This document shows, piece after piece, positions 1-11,941 of a stretch of DNA of 64,000 bases (within the stretch, counting starts at the first letter, position 1; every line of letters begins with the position of its first letter). Position numbers and translations under genes: made by a program. Source of the DNA: Micromonospora sp. NBC_01740 (lineage in GTDB: Bacteria; Actinomycetota; Actinomycetes; Mycobacteriales; Micromonosporaceae); contig NZ_CP109150.1 in assembly GCF_035920365.1 (NCBI RefSeq), positions 2,542,001-2,606,000 on the forward strand, written 5' to 3'. Below the pieces are notes generated by a model. It was not told the origin of the DNA. It was given only the letters and a program-made list of their open reading frames with translations, and searched no databases.

Positions 1-3
1 GGC

Positions 4-1713
4 GTGAGCGGCCGGGCCGCGCGTCTGCTCGCCGGGTTGCACCAGAGCTGGCGCCGGTCGCTCCAGCTGCGGGTGGTGACCATCACACTGGTCGCGTCGA
101 GCCTGCTGGTGGGCGGTTTCGCCTACCTGATCGCCGACAAGATCACCGGCATCCTGGTGGAGAACGTCGAGACCGACGTGCGGATCCGGCTGGGCAACGG
201 CGCGGACTACGCGGCGAAGCAGTTCGGCCTCTACAACCAGCCGCAGGAGGGGCAGCTCCAGGAGACCATCGACGGCACGGTCAACTACCTGGCCGGCGGT
301 GACCCGCAGCAGACCACCGGCGTCATCGTGGCGCTCACCGCCGACAACCACACCGGGGCCATCCAGCCCCGGTCCTCGCCCGCGGTCAACGTCCGCCCGC
401 TGATCAGCCGGGAGCTGCGCGAGACCGTCGCCGGGGGCAAGGTCGCCAGCCAGATCCGCACCGGGCGCCTCGGCGAGGAGCGCACGAAGTACCTGGTCTA
501 CGGCTCGCCGGTGCCGACCCGGTTCGGCCAGGTGGAGCTCTACTACCTCGTGCCGCTGGCCCGGCAGGACACCACGGCCGCCGACGTACGGGGCACCGTG
601 GCCGCCACCGGAGCGGCCCTGGTGCTCCTGCTCGCCCTGCTCGCCGGCCTGGTCACCCGGCTGGTGGTGACCCCGGTACGGGTGGCCGCCCGCACGGCCC
701 AGCGGCTCTCCGCCGGCCTGCTCGACCAGCGGATGGTGGTCAACGGCGAGGACGACCTGGCCCTGCTCGCCGCGTCGTTCAACCAGATGGCGACCAACCT
801 GCAACGGCAGATCCTGCGGCTGGAGGAGATGTCCCGGCTGCAACGCCGCTTCACCTCCGACGTCTCGCACGAGCTGCGCACGCCGCTGACCACGGTCCGG
901 ATGGCCGCCGACCTGATCTTCGCCGAGCGGGACGACTTCGACCCGGCGGTGGCCCGCAGCGCCGAGCTGCTCCAGGCCGAGCTGGACCGCTTCGAGGAGC
1001 TGCTCACCGACCTGCTGGAGATCAGCCGCTTCGACGCCGGCTTCGCCATGCTGGACTCCGAGCCGACCGACCTGGTGCCGGTCGTGCACCGGGTGGCCGA
1101 CCGCCTGGCGGGTCTCGCCGAGCGCGTCGGGGTGGCCATCGAGCTGGACGTCCCCGGCACCCCGGTGATCGCCGAGGTGGACCCCCGACGGGTGGAGCGG
1201 GTGCTGCGCAACCTGGTCGGCAACGCCGTCGAGCACGGCGAGGCCAAGCCGGTGCTGATCACGCTCGGGGTGGACGACACGGCGGTGGCGATCACCGTCC
1301 GCGACCACGGGGTGGGGCTCAAGCCGGGCGAGGAGAAGCTGGTGTTCAACCGCTTCTGGCGGGCCGACCCGTCCCGGGCCCGGCAGACCGGCGGCACCGG
1401 GCTGGGCCTGTCGATCAGCCTGGAGGACGCCCGGCTGCACGGCGGCTGGCTGGAAGCGTGGGGCGCGCCCGGGCAGGGCGCCCAGTTCCGGCTCACCCTG
1501 CCGTCGCGGGCCGGCGACCGGCTGACCACCTCGCCGCTGCGGCTGGTCCCGGCCGACGCCACGCTGCCCTTCGGCGGGCCCCGAGCGGGCGGGCTGTTGG
1601 CCATCGGTCCCGGCACCGGGGGCACACTCACGATCGGCCCGGGCACCGACGGCGCGCTGCCGGTCGGTCCGCGCCGGCCGGGCAACGGGGGGCACGCGGA
1701 GGTGGGGTCGTGA
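4..1713 (+). CDS. mtrB: Two-component sensor histidine kinase MtrB
   Basis: Membrane sensor kinase that phosphorylates the response regulator MtrA and links envelope and division status to transcription in actinobacteria. The 569-residue product has a first membrane helix near residues 24-46, an extracytoplasmic sensor region, a second helix near 197-222, a HAMP linker, a HisKA domain with SHELRTPL (phospho-acceptor His289), an N box (RNLVGNAVEHG, Asn407) and G boxes DHGVGL and GGTGLGL. After the ATPase domain comes a Gly/Pro-rich tail with three imperfect IGPGT-like decapeptides (about residues 535-565), not a usual kinase element. The GTG start lies 3 bases from the window edge, so mtrA is expected just outside and a slightly longer N-terminus cannot be excluded. 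The stop overlaps the lpqB start in GTGA, indicating translational coupling. Family assignment rests on motifs and on the mtrB-lpqB-comF-hpf-secA order. Confidence 0.93.
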   Translation: MSGRAARLLAGLHQSWRRSLQLRVVTITLVASSLLVGGFAYLIADKITGILVENVETDVRIRLGNGADYAAKQFGLYNQPQEGQLQETIDGTVNYLAGGDPQQTTGVIVALTADNHTGAIQPRSSPAVNVRPLISRELRETVAGGKVASQIRTGRLGEERTKYLVYGSPVPTRFGQVELYYLVPLARQDTTAADVRGTVAATGAALVLLLALLAGLVTRLVVTPVRVAARTAQRLSAGLLDQRMVVNGEDDLALLAASFNQMATNLQRQILRLEEMSRLQRRFTSDVSHELRTPLTTVRMAADLIFAERDDFDPAVARSAELLQAELDRFEELLTDLLEISRFDAGFAMLDSEPTDLVPVVHRVADRLAGLAERVGVAIELDVPGTPVIAEVDPRRVERVLRNLVGNAVEHGEAKPVLITLGVDDTAVAITVRDHGVGLKPGEEKLVFNRFWRADPSRARQTGGTGLGLSISLEDARLHGGWLEAWGAPGQGAQFRLTLPSRAGDRLTTSPLRLVPADATLPFGGPRAGGLLAIGPGTGGTLTIGPGTDGALPVGPRRPGNGGHAEVGS

Positions 1714-3506
1714 GGCGTCGACTGCTCGCCGGCCTGCTCGGCGGCGCGCTGCTGCTGGGCGGCGTGGCCGGCTGCGGCATCCCGGAGAACACCGAGGTCA
1801 GGGTGGACGGGCCGGGGCCGGCGGCGGAGGGCGGCTCGACCAGCGGCAGCCGGGGCGAGCCCCCGAGCCGGAGCGCGGCCGGCACCGACGCCGAGCAGTT
1901 CGTCCAGAACTTCCTCTCCGCCGCGGCCGGCGAACCGGACGGGGCGTACCAGCGGGTCCGGCAGTTCATCGTGCCGGCGGACCGCGACCGCCTCCAGACC
2001 AAGCAGGGCAGCGAGGTCACGCTGGCCGTCGTCCGGCTCACCGAGGAGCCGGTGCCCGTCTACGCCCCGGACCGGACCGAGGTCACCCTCAAGGTGCAGC
2101 AGGTCGGGCAGCTGCGCACGGACGGCACGTTGGCCCCGCCGGAGACGAGCACCACGACCTACACCTTCGAGCTGCGCAGCCAGCCCGGGCAGGAGGGCGT
2201 GGCGGACGGAGGCCTCTACGTGGCGAACCCGCCGACCGCGTTGCTGCTCAGCGTCGACGCCCTGGAGACGTACTACCAGAGCCGGACGATCTACTTCTGG
2301 AACAACGACCGCACCCGCCTCGTCCCCGACCAGCGTTACCTTCCGCTCGCCGTGCCGGACGAGCGGCGGGTCAGCGAGGTGGTCAAGTGGCTGACCGCCG
2401 GGCCCTCGGCCTGGCTCGGCACGGCCGTGCGCCGGCTGCCGGACGGCACCCGCCTGATCAACAACGCCACCCGGACGGACGGCCGCTGGGAGGTCGACCT
2501 GGAGATGCCGGAGGACAAGGCCCGGCTGGAGCAGCTCGGCACGCAGCTCGCCTGGTCGCTGTCGGACCTCGACGGGCCGCTCGAAATCAAGATCCGCAAC
2601 CAGTCCCAGGAGTTCATCCCCGACCTGGAACGGCGCCGCCTGGACCGCCCGGTGTACCAGCTCCCGGAGAGCTTCCAGCGGTTCTGCGTCTACGAGGGCG
2701 CCGTCCACCCGCTGGCCTACCCGGGAGAGCCGACCGGCCCGGTGCCCGTGGACCCCAAGGCGAACCGGAACGTCGTCTCCGCCGGGATCAGCCGCGCCGA
2801 CAACCAGATCCTGGCGGCGCTGGTGGTCTCCGACGCCAACCGCCAGTGGCTCTACGTCGGCACCGGCACCGACCCGGTGGCCGCCTTCACCCGCAGCGCC
2901 AAGGGGTACGCCGCCATGGGCCAGCCGGTCTGGCTGCGCTCCACGTACCGGGGGCAACCGGCCGGGCTCGTGGTCGCCGACGGGAGCCTGTACCGCTTCG
3001 ACGCCCAGGCGCAGCTCACCGCCGTGCCGCTGGGCGTACCCGGCCCGGTGACCGCCGTGGCGGCCTCGCTGGACGGCCACCGGATCGCCGTCATCGCCGG
3101 GGGCGCGCTCTACGTCGCCGCACTCAGCCCCGACGGCGCGGGGGCGACCCCCGGCCCGGCCCGTCGGCTGCACACCCGGCTGACCAGCCTGTCGGCCGTC
3201 GACTGGTACGGCGAGAACACCCTGGTCCTCGCGGGCGCGGTCGGTCGCCCAGCGGTCTACGAGGTCAGCGTGGACGGCGCCCGGGAGAGCCGGCTGGAGG
3301 ACAAGATCGGCGCCCGGGTGACGCACCTCGCCGCGTACCCGGCGAACGCGGTGGGTCGCCTCGGCGCCGCGATGTACGAGGCGAACGGGGTCGCGTACCG
3401 CAGCAGCCCGTTCGAGCGGATCCAGCCGCAGCAGGTGCAGGAGGTCGCGCCGCCGTCGGCCGGGGCGCGCGCCGGCAACCCGACCGCCCCCTTCTTCCTC
3501 TACTGA
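1710..3506 (+). CDS. lpqB: Lipoprotein LpqB
   Basis: Secreted lipoprotein of the MtrAB-LpqB system. In mycobacteria LpqB binds the MtrB extracellular domain and modulates MtrA signalling. The 598-residue product begins with two arginines, a Leu/Gly-rich hydrophobic stretch and the lipobox VAGC, so the mature protein is lipid-anchored at about Cys24. A GerMN-type domain occupies the middle (about residues 190-330) and a C-terminal WD-like/LpqB beta-propeller region follows. The GTG start at 1710 is chosen because it overlaps the mtrB stop (GTGA) and gives an immediate signal peptide. An in-frame extension further upstream would run through mtrB coding sequence. Neighbours and length match the actinobacterial family. 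Confidence 0.93.
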   Translation: MRRRLLAGLLGGALLLGGVAGCGIPENTEVRVDGPGPAAEGGSTSGSRGEPPSRSAAGTDAEQFVQNFLSAAAGEPDGAYQRVRQFIVPADRDRLQTKQGSEVTLAVVRLTEEPVPVYAPDRTEVTLKVQQVGQLRTDGTLAPPETSTTTYTFELRSQPGQEGVADGGLYVANPPTALLLSVDALETYYQSRTIYFWNNDRTRLVPDQRYLPLAVPDERRVSEVVKWLTAGPSAWLGTAVRRLPDGTRLINNATRTDGRWEVDLEMPEDKARLEQLGTQLAWSLSDLDGPLEIKIRNQSQEFIPDLERRRLDRPVYQLPESFQRFCVYEGAVHPLAYPGEPTGPVPVDPKANRNVVSAGISRADNQILAALVVSDANRQWLYVGTGTDPVAAFTRSAKGYAAMGQPVWLRSTYRGQPAGLVVADGSLYRFDAQAQLTAVPLGVPGPVTAVAASLDGHRIAVIAGGALYVAALSPDGAGATPGPARRLHTRLTSLSAVDWYGENTLVLAGAVGRPAVYEVSVDGARESRLEDKIGARVTHLAAYPANAVGRLGAAMYEANGVAYRSSPFERIQPQQVQEVAPPSAGARAGNPTAPFFLY

Positions 3507-3511
3507 TCTCC

Positions 3512-4216
3512 GTGCGGGATCTCGGCGGGCTCTGGGCGGACCTCACCGACCTGGTGCTGCCCGTGGAGTGCGCCGGTTGCCGCGAGCGCCGGCCGGGGCT
3601 TCGGCACGGCGTCTGTCCGGAGTGCGTGGCGGTGCTCGGCGCGCTGCGCCCCCGGGCCGTACGACCCACTCCCGCCCCGCCCGACCTGCCGCCCTGCGTC
3701 GCCCTCGGCCCGTACGCGGGCCCGCTGCGGGAGGCGCTGCTGGCGTACAAGGACCACGGCCGGCACGGGCTGGCCCGGCCGCTGGGGGCGCTGCTCGCCG
3801 AGGTCGTGGCGGCGGCGGTGGGCGGGGTCCGCCCGGTGACGCTGGTGCCGGTGCCGGACACCGCGGCGGCGGCCCGCGCCCGGTACGGCGACCACCTCGG
3901 CCGGCTGACCCGGCACTGCGCGGACCGGCTGCGCCGGGCGGGCTGGCCGGTGCGGGTGCGGCGGCCGCTGCGGGCCCTGCCCCGCCCCGACTCGGTGACG
4001 CTGGACAGCGCCGGCAGGGCGGCGGCGGCCGAGGCGGCCTTCCGGGTCCGCCCGCGGGTCCCGTCTGCGCCCGACGGGGCGGCGGTGGTGGTGCTCGACG
4101 ACATCCTGACCACCGGGTCCACCCTCGCCGCGGTGGGGCGGGCGCTGACCGCGAGCGGACTGTCACCGACGGTCGCCGCAGTGCTCGCCGCGACCGAGCG
4201 ATGGCGCACTTTGTGA
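3512..4216 (+). CDS. ComF-family phosphoribosyltransferase-like protein
   Basis: Belongs to the ComF/GntX family, linked in other bacteria to DNA uptake or use of external DNA; the biochemical role is not settled. The 234-residue product has an N-terminal zinc-finger-like region (CAGC and CPEC pairs in the first 40 residues) and a C-terminal PRTase fold with the PRPP loop VVVLDDILTTGST (Asp196-Asp197). The GTG start at 3512 is 5 bases after the lpqB stop, so the gene is probably the third of the mtr operon. The corresponding position in Mycobacterium (between lpqB and hpf) is also a ComF-type gene. No other competence gene is visible in the window, so a role in uptake is only family-based. 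Confidence 0.85.
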   Translation: MRDLGGLWADLTDLVLPVECAGCRERRPGLRHGVCPECVAVLGALRPRAVRPTPAPPDLPPCVALGPYAGPLREALLAYKDHGRHGLARPLGALLAEVVAAAVGGVRPVTLVPVPDTAAAARARYGDHLGRLTRHCADRLRRAGWPVRVRRPLRALPRPDSVTLDSAGRAAAAEAAFRVRPRVPSAPDGAAVVVLDDILTTGSTLAAVGRALTASGLSPTVAAVLAATERWRTL

Positions 4217-4288
4217 CGGTGCGTGTTTCCGTTTCACCCGTTGGTGTATGAGCTGTGAAAAATTGTTGGCTGTCCCGGCGACCGGGGG

Positions 4289-4316
4289 TGACTGTCGGGC
4301 GAACAGGAGTTAGCGT
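4289..4316 (+). promoter_or_regulatory. Candidate hpf promoter with long leader
   Basis: TGACTG (4289-4294), a 16-base spacer and TAGCGT (4311-4316) resemble a housekeeping -35/-10 pair. If used, the hpf mRNA would start near 4323 and carry a leader of about 140 bases. The leader has a Shine-Dalgarno-like AAAGGAGG at about 4362-4369 and a complementary GGCCTCCCCC tract near 4404-4413, before the true hpf ribosome site (GGGAGG just before the ATG). Function of the leader is inference. Confidence 0.45.
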
Positions 4317-4465
4317 TTTCGTGTCGGGGGTAGGAGGTGTTTCCATCCACCCCCGGTGGTGAAAGGAGGCGTAGCCGCACTGACCGGTCGACGCCGAGTG
4401 GGGCCTCCCCCAGGGGCGCGCGACCGGATGCCGGAACGAACGACCGTCCGAACTAGGGAGGTCAC

Positions 4466-5098
4466 ATGGACATCGTGGTCAAGGGCCGTAACGTCGAAGT
4501 GCCGGATCATTACCGGGTGCACGTGGCGGAGAAACTCGCGAAGATCGAACGCTACGACCATAAACTTATTCGTGTCGATGTGGAGCTGTTCCACGAGCGC
4601 AATCCGCGCCAGGCCGACCACTGCCAGCGCGTCGAAATCACCTGCGTTTCCCGTGGCCCGGTGATCCGGGCGGAGGCCTGCACGAACGACTTCTACAGCG
4701 CGCTCGACGCGGCCATCGCCAAGCTGGACACCCGGTTGCGCCGGGCGGCCGACCGTCGCCGCGTCCACCGGGGCCGGCACGCGCCGCTCTCCGTCGCCGC
4801 CGCCACCGCCGGCCTGCCGGTGGCCGGCCTCGACGCGCCGCTGGGCGCGTCCCCCGACGGCGCCGGGACGGCCACCGCCGTCGCCGAACGGGTCGAGGAG
4901 GAGGAACACGACCAGCCCTGGCACATCGCGCGGGAGAAGGTGCACCCCGCCGAGCCGATGACCGTCGACGAAGCCCTGTTCCAGATGGAACTCGTCGGCC
5001 ACGACTTCTACCTGTTCCAGGACAAGGAGTCCGGCCGCCCGAGCGTCGTCTACCGGCGGCACGCCTACGACTACGGAATCATCTCCCTCGCCGTCTGA
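4466..5098 (+). CDS. hpf: Long-form ribosome hibernation promoting factor
   Basis: Binds the 30S decoding region and, in long-form members, dimerises 70S ribosomes to 100S particles under stress or slow growth. The 210-residue product starts MDIVVKGRNVEVPDHYRVHV, the typical N-terminal beta-alpha fold of the RaiA/HPF family (about residues 1-100). A variable Ala-rich linker follows, then the C-terminal dimerisation domain (about residues 148-208) containing the conserved pattern MTVDEALFQMELVGHDFYLF. The ATG has a strong GGGAGG site 6 bases upstream. It sits between comF and the secA region as in other actinobacteria and ends at a strong hairpin. Confidence 0.95.
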   Translation: MDIVVKGRNVEVPDHYRVHVAEKLAKIERYDHKLIRVDVELFHERNPRQADHCQRVEITCVSRGPVIRAEACTNDFYSALDAAIAKLDTRLRRAADRRRVHRGRHAPLSVAAATAGLPVAGLDAPLGASPDGAGTATAVAERVEEEEHDQPWHIAREKVHPAEPMTVDEALFQMELVGHDFYLFQDKESGRPSVVYRRHAYDYGIISLAV

Positions 5099-5108
5099 CC
5101 CTCCGGCG

Positions 5109-5137
5109 CCGTGGTGGCGGCCCACCCGCCACCACGG
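5109..5137 (+). terminator. Hairpin terminator after hpf
   Basis: Perfect 12-bp stem (CCGTGGTGGCGG and its complement) with a 5-base loop, 10 bases after the hpf stop. There is no T tract, which is usual in high-GC actinobacteria. The facing GNAT genes end about 85 bases further on, so it may serve both directions. Confidence 0.6.
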
Positions 5138-5221
5138 CCGCCCGGGGCGGGGAGTCCCGCCGGGCGCCCGAGATCGACGCCGCCCGGGGCGCCCGGCGCC
5201 GGATCCGGGCGGGCGGGCGGG

Positions 5222-6331
5222 TCAGCGGAGTTCGTCGGGGAGCAGCCCGAAGACCAGGTCGTCGGTGCGGCTGCCGGCCAGTCCCGGCAGCCGCCCGAGC
5301 AGCAGGCCCTCCCGGCGGAATCCCACCCGCTCCAGCACCCCGTGCGAGTCGGTGTTGTCGGGCACGGTGCCGGCGACCAGCCGGGCGATCCCGGCCGGAC
5401 CGAACGCCCAGCCGGCCAGGAGCCGCACCGCCCTGGTGGCCAGCCCGCGTCCCCGCTGGTCGGGCAGCAGCGCGTAGCCGACCGAGCCCTCACCGGCCAC
5501 CGGGTCGGAGAGGCTGAGCCCGCAACTGCCCGCCGGCTCGCCGGTGACCGCGTCGACGATCAGCAGCCGGGCGATGGCGCCGGTGAGCCACGCGCTCTCG
5601 GCCAGCAGGCAACGCCGTTCGACGGCCGCCCGGGTCGGCGGCACCGGCGGGGCCTGGTTCGCCACCACCTCCGGCCGCGTGTGCAGGCGGTACATCACGT
5701 CGACGTCGTCCGGGCCGAGCCGGCGCAGGGTCACCACGCCGTCGGTGAGCCGGCCGTCGGGCAGGTCCGGCAGGAGCCGGGGGGCGGGACCGGGCGGGTC
5801 GTCGGCGAGGCGTACCCACGCGAGCAGGTCCGTCCGGCCGCCGCCGCGCAGCTGGCCGGCCGACCGGCGTACCCCCTCGTGGGTGAAGCCGGCGGCGAGC
5901 GCCACCCGCTGGCTGGCCGGATTCTCGGCGTGGGTCATCAGCTCCAGCCGGTCGACGCCGTGGCGCAGCGCGGCGTCGGCCAGGGCCCGCGTCGCGGCGC
6001 TGGCGATCCCGCGCCGCCGCGCCCACGGCGCGACCCAGTAACCCACCTCCGCCTGCCGGCGCGGCGGCACGACCTGGCCGATGCCCGCGCCGCCGACCAG
6101 CCGGTCGGTGGTCCGGTCGGCGATGGCGTACGCGGCCCCGCCGGTGGCCCAGGCCGCCGGGGCGCCCTCGGTGATCCACCAGCGGGCGTCGGCCTCGGTG
6201 TACGGCTGCGGCATGCCGGGGTTGAACCGCAGGTTGACCGGGTCGCCGCAGCCGGCGGCCAGGTCGGCGACGTCGGCGGGGCGGAACTGCCGCAGCCGCA
6301 CCCCGTCGGCCTCGATCACCTCGGGCGTCAC
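5222..6331 (-). CDS. Tandem-domain GNAT acetyltransferase (RimJ/RimL type)
   Basis: Predicted cytoplasmic N-acetyltransferase with two GNAT domains in one 369-residue chain. The first domain has the acetyl-CoA loop pattern within VGYWVAPWARRRGIASAA; the second has VGYALLPDQRGRGLATRA (R/QxxGxG/A motif). Substrate is unknown; RimJ/RimL-like members modify ribosomal proteins, other N-termini or small molecules. A GTG start at 6331 is chosen because it overlaps the stop of the upstream GNAT gene (GTGA on the minus strand), implying coupled translation. The two genes together hold four GNAT domains, probably from duplication. Confidence 0.8.
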   Translation of the reverse strand: MTPEVIEADGVRLRQFRPADVADLAAGCGDPVNLRFNPGMPQPYTEADARWWITEGAPAAWATGGAAYAIADRTTDRLVGGAGIGQVVPPRRQAEVGYWVAPWARRRGIASAATRALADAALRHGVDRLELMTHAENPASQRVALAAGFTHEGVRRSAGQLRGGGRTDLLAWVRLADDPPGPAPRLLPDLPDGRLTDGVVTLRRLGPDDVDVMYRLHTRPEVVANQAPPVPPTRAAVERRCLLAESAWLTGAIARLLIVDAVTGEPAGSCGLSLSDPVAGEGSVGYALLPDQRGRGLATRAVRLLAGWAFGPAGIARLVAGTVPDNTDSHGVLERVGFRREGLLLGRLPGLAGSRTDDLVFGLLPDELR

Positions 6332-7491
6332 GTCAGGTCCCCGGCGAGCAGCGCGCCGACCCAGACGTCCACCCGCTCGTCGCGGTGGGTGAGCCCGCCC
6401 CGGGCGACGCCCTCGACCGTGAAGCCGGCCTTCTCGGCGACCCGACGGGAGGCGGTGTTGCCGACGTTGGCCCGCCACTCGATCCGGGCCAGGCCCAGCG
6501 TGGTGAAGCCCCAGGCGCTGAGCGCGGTCAGCGCGGCCGACAGGTAGCCCCGGCCCCGGGCCGCGGGGGCGGCCATGAAGCCGACGTCGGCCAGCAGCGG
6601 GTCGGCGGAAGAGAGCCGCAGGTCGATCGTGCCGACGTACCGGTCCTCGGCGTCGGCGACCACGAAGCAGGCGCTGGTGCCGCCCGCCCAGGTGCCACGG
6701 CCGAAGTGCAGGTACGACTCGGCGTCCGCCCGCTCGTACGGGTCGGGCACGCTGGTCCAGCGGACGGTCTGCGGGTCGCGGCAGGTGTCGACGATCGCGG
6801 GCAGGTCGCGCTCCTCCATCGGGCGCAGCCGCAACTCGGTGGCGCCGGCCGTGGCGAAGAGGACGGGCTGGGGCCCGCCGAAGACGGCGGCGCGACGGGC
6901 CTCCAGGGTGCCCGGCCCGGCCGGACCGGTCTCCCCGGGGGCGGGCACCTCGCCGGGGAGCAGGGAGCCGATCCAGCCCTCCGCGCTGCCGCCGGGGGCG
7001 GGGTCGGCGAGCCGCAGCCGGCCCTCGACGCGGAAGCCCGCCCGGAGCGCCACCAGGCGGGAGGCGTGGTTGCCCACCTCGGCCTGCCAGATCAGCCGGC
7101 GCAGCTCCAGCGCGTCGAACGCCCAGCGGGCGACGGCCCGGCTGGCCCGGACGGCCACGCCCGCGCCCCGGGCCCAGGGCGCGGTCCAGTAGCCGATCTC
7201 TCCGGAGCGCAGGCCGGTGTCGATCGAGACGAGCCCGCAGGAGGCGAGCAGTTCGCCGGTGGCGGCGTCGCAGACCGCGAACGGCGCCCCGGCGCCCGTC
7301 GCCCAGTCCGCCGGGGTCACCTCGGTCACGAACCGGTGCGCGTGTCCGGGCAGGTACGGGCGCGGTACGGTGGTCCAGCGCTGGATGTCCGGGTCCTGGC
7401 ACGCCCGGTGTACCGCGTCGGCGTCGGTCGCCCGCCAGGGTCGCAGCAACAGGCCGTCCTCGGTGATCTCGACAGGTTCCACCCGAGCCAT
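6328..7491 (-). CDS. Tandem-domain GNAT acetyltransferase (RimJ/RimL type)
   Basis: First gene of a two-gene minus-strand unit. The 387-residue protein again has two GNAT halves: one with IGYWTAPWARGAGVAVRA and one with VGFMAAPAARGRGYLSAA, both resembling the acetyl-CoA-binding motif A. Each half also has the RimJ-like N-terminal pattern of a short strand followed by LRPW or LRPM. The ATG at 7491 (MARVEPVEI) is chosen because codons further upstream would run into the secA promoter region and start. In the first half the pyrophosphate loop is less canonical (ARGAGVA), so only one half may be catalytic. Substrate unknown. Confidence 0.8.
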   Translation of the reverse strand: MARVEPVEITEDGLLLRPWRATDADAVHRACQDPDIQRWTTVPRPYLPGHAHRFVTEVTPADWATGAGAPFAVCDAATGELLASCGLVSIDTGLRSGEIGYWTAPWARGAGVAVRASRAVARWAFDALELRRLIWQAEVGNHASRLVALRAGFRVEGRLRLADPAPGGSAEGWIGSLLPGEVPAPGETGPAGPGTLEARRAAVFGGPQPVLFATAGATELRLRPMEERDLPAIVDTCRDPQTVRWTSVPDPYERADAESYLHFGRGTWAGGTSACFVVADAEDRYVGTIDLRLSSADPLLADVGFMAAPAARGRGYLSAALTALSAWGFTTLGLARIEWRANVGNTASRRVAEKAGFTVEGVARGGLTHRDERVDVWVGALLAGDLT

Positions 7492-7651
7492 CGTGCCGGA
7501 CCGTTCGCGGACGGCGTAACCGGATTTCGGCGGGGCGGCGTGAGTCGGGCGTGTTATGTCGGTTTCGCCGGCTCGGAGGGCCGCCACCAGTGACCATCGC
7601 GCCGATGGAGCGCCTACGATGGTTCGAGACTGTCTAGGGGAGCGTTGATCC

Positions 7652-10573
<2,922 letters not shown>

Positions 10574-10610
10574 CCGGCAGCTGAGCGGGCGCGCGCCCGC
10601 CGGAGCAGTC

Positions 10611-10638
10611 GAGCCGTGGTCCTCGTGGACCACGGCTC
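10611..10638 (+). terminator. Hairpin terminator after secA
   Basis: Perfect 12-bp stem GAGCCGTGGTCC / GGACCACGGCTC with tetraloop TCGT, 37 bases after the secA stop. No T tract follows. Confidence 0.65.
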
Positions 10639-10796
10639 GCTTCCGTCTCGGCCGCCGTCCGGGCGGCTGGCCACCCGGGCCGGGCGTGCGCACCTCGGCG
10701 ACCGCCGGGTCGGCGCGCACCAGGTCCGCCCCGGGCTCGTGGGTGGACACCATGCGCGGCCCGCACCCCGGCACGTCGTGGCCGGAGCCCGGTGGC

Positions 10797-11393
10797 TCAG
10801 AGCACCTGGAGGGCGGTGCAGAGCCAGCTGCCCCGGCGGTGCTCCAGGCGCAGCGCCATCGCCCAGGTGCGCCCGCCCGTGCCGGCGAGCACCGCGGCCA
10901 CCTCGACGGCGGCGGTGCGCGGTTCGCAGACCCGCAGCCGGAGCAGGCGTACGGCCGGGCGGGTCGACCGGCGGCGGAGCGGGCCGGAGCGGGCGGTGGC
11001 GCGGGCCAGCTCGGGCAGCAGCCCGGCCGCGCGCGCCGGGTCGAGCAGTGGCCTGAGCTGCCCGGGCGAGCGGTAGCCGTTGAGCACCTCCAGGCAGGTG
11101 CGGACGAACCGGTGCGCGGCCCGGGTCGCCTCGGGGGTGGCGGTCACCAGCGCGTCCAGTGGCAGCGGGGCGGCGGGCCGACGGCCGGGGCCGGTCGGTA
11201 CCGGCCGCTGTCGTCGGCCGGGCGGCCGGTCGGCGTCGCGTCGGGACGACTCGAAGAGGTCGAGGACGAGCTGGGCGTGGCCCGGGGCCGGCCAGTGGGC
11301 GGCGTCGTCGTCGGTGAACGGCGGCTCGAACGAGGGGGCGGGGCGTAGCCGCACGGGAGGGCGCGCCGGCCCGGGTCGGCGGTGATCGGTCAT
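10797..11393 (-). CDS. DUF6459 (Rv3235-type) conserved protein
   Basis: Conserved actinobacterial protein of unknown function found beside secA, of the Rv3235 type. The 198-residue product has a Pro/Arg-rich N-terminal half of low complexity and a conserved C-terminal domain of about 110 residues. That domain contains the predicted strand [20 protein letters not shown] and ends [22 protein letters not shown], a pattern I associate with this family. ATG start at 11393. The gene lies downstream of the HTH gene on the same strand with a 104-base gap, so co-transcription is possible. No catalytic motif is seen. Confidence 0.75.
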   Translation of the reverse strand: MTDHRRPGPARPPVRLRPAPSFEPPFTDDDAAHWPAPGHAQLVLDLFESSRRDADRPPGRRQRPVPTGPGRRPAAPLPLDALVTATPEATRAAHRFVRTCLEVLNGYRSPGQLRPLLDPARAAGLLPELARATARSGPLRRRSTRPAVRLLRLRVCEPRTAAVEVAAVLAGTGGRTWAMALRLEHRRGSWLCTALQVL

Positions 11394-11497
11394 CCGGGAA
11401 CCTCCCACGATCTTGCGTTTACCTTCGTTTGCCTTCGACAGGCTCCATTCTCGGGCACGGCAGAGCTCACGGTCAATGCCCCTGCGGATCGGACCGG

Positions 11498-11725
11498 TTA
11501 CTCCGGGTCGCGGTCTGCGAGCGGGTTGCTTCGCACCCAGTCGGCCGTCTCGGCGTACTTGCGCTCGATGTACTCCTCCAGCCGGGCGCGTTCCACCCGC
11601 CACTGGCCGCGCCCGCCGATCTTGATCGCGGGCAGCTCGCCGCTGCGCACCATGTGGTAGACCTGCGAGTCCGACACGTTCAGCTCGGTGGCCACGTCGG
11701 AGAGCAGCAGGAACCTCGGCTCCAC
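11498..11725 (-). CDS. Small excisionase-type helix-turn-helix protein
   Basis: A 75-residue DNA-binding protein with a MerR/Xis-like winged [25 protein letters not shown] is the helix-turn-helix and [15 protein letters not shown] the wing, followed by a basic/acidic helix [15 protein letters not shown]. Proteins of this kind are common beside secA in actinobacteria and differ from phage excisionases in being single-copy core genes; no integrase is nearby. The GTG start at 11725 begins [11 protein letters not shown]. An ATG at 11779 would add 18 residues and is a real alternative. Targets unknown. Confidence 0.75.
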   Translation of the reverse strand: MEPRFLLLSDVATELNVSDSQVYHMVRSGELPAIKIGGRGQWRVERARLEEYIERKYAETADWVRSNPLADRDPE

Positions 11726-11941
11726 GGAAACCCCCGGGGTTGGCGTCGTTTGCTTCAGTTTGCCACCGACGGCCGACATGGCCCAGCCGCCCGGGCGCGA
11801 CCTGCGCCGACCCGCCCCGGGACACACCGGTGGGACGCTTCCACCGCAGAAGGTGCGCGGTGTATGACGGTCACGGCGATAGGGCATGATCGGCCGGGGC
11901 CGGCGGAAGTCGGCGCAGGACCTGAGCGGGGGAGACGACCG

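Noticed and set aside
543..3326. A 927-codon open frame on the minus strand opposite mtrB and lpqB.
   Set aside because: The opposite strand encodes two well-supported proteins. Long antisense frames are expected in 73% G+C DNA, and the translation has low-complexity Arg/Ala/Gly content without any domain.
4356..4664. A separate small gene starting in the hpf leader.
   Set aside because: It overlaps the hpf start in another frame and its product is a basic, low-complexity sequence with no similarity.
11498..11779. A prophage excisionase with a nearby attachment site.
   Set aside because: The HTH protein is of the excisionase fold, but there is no integrase, tRNA target or direct repeat, and the position beside secA is conserved in actinobacteria.
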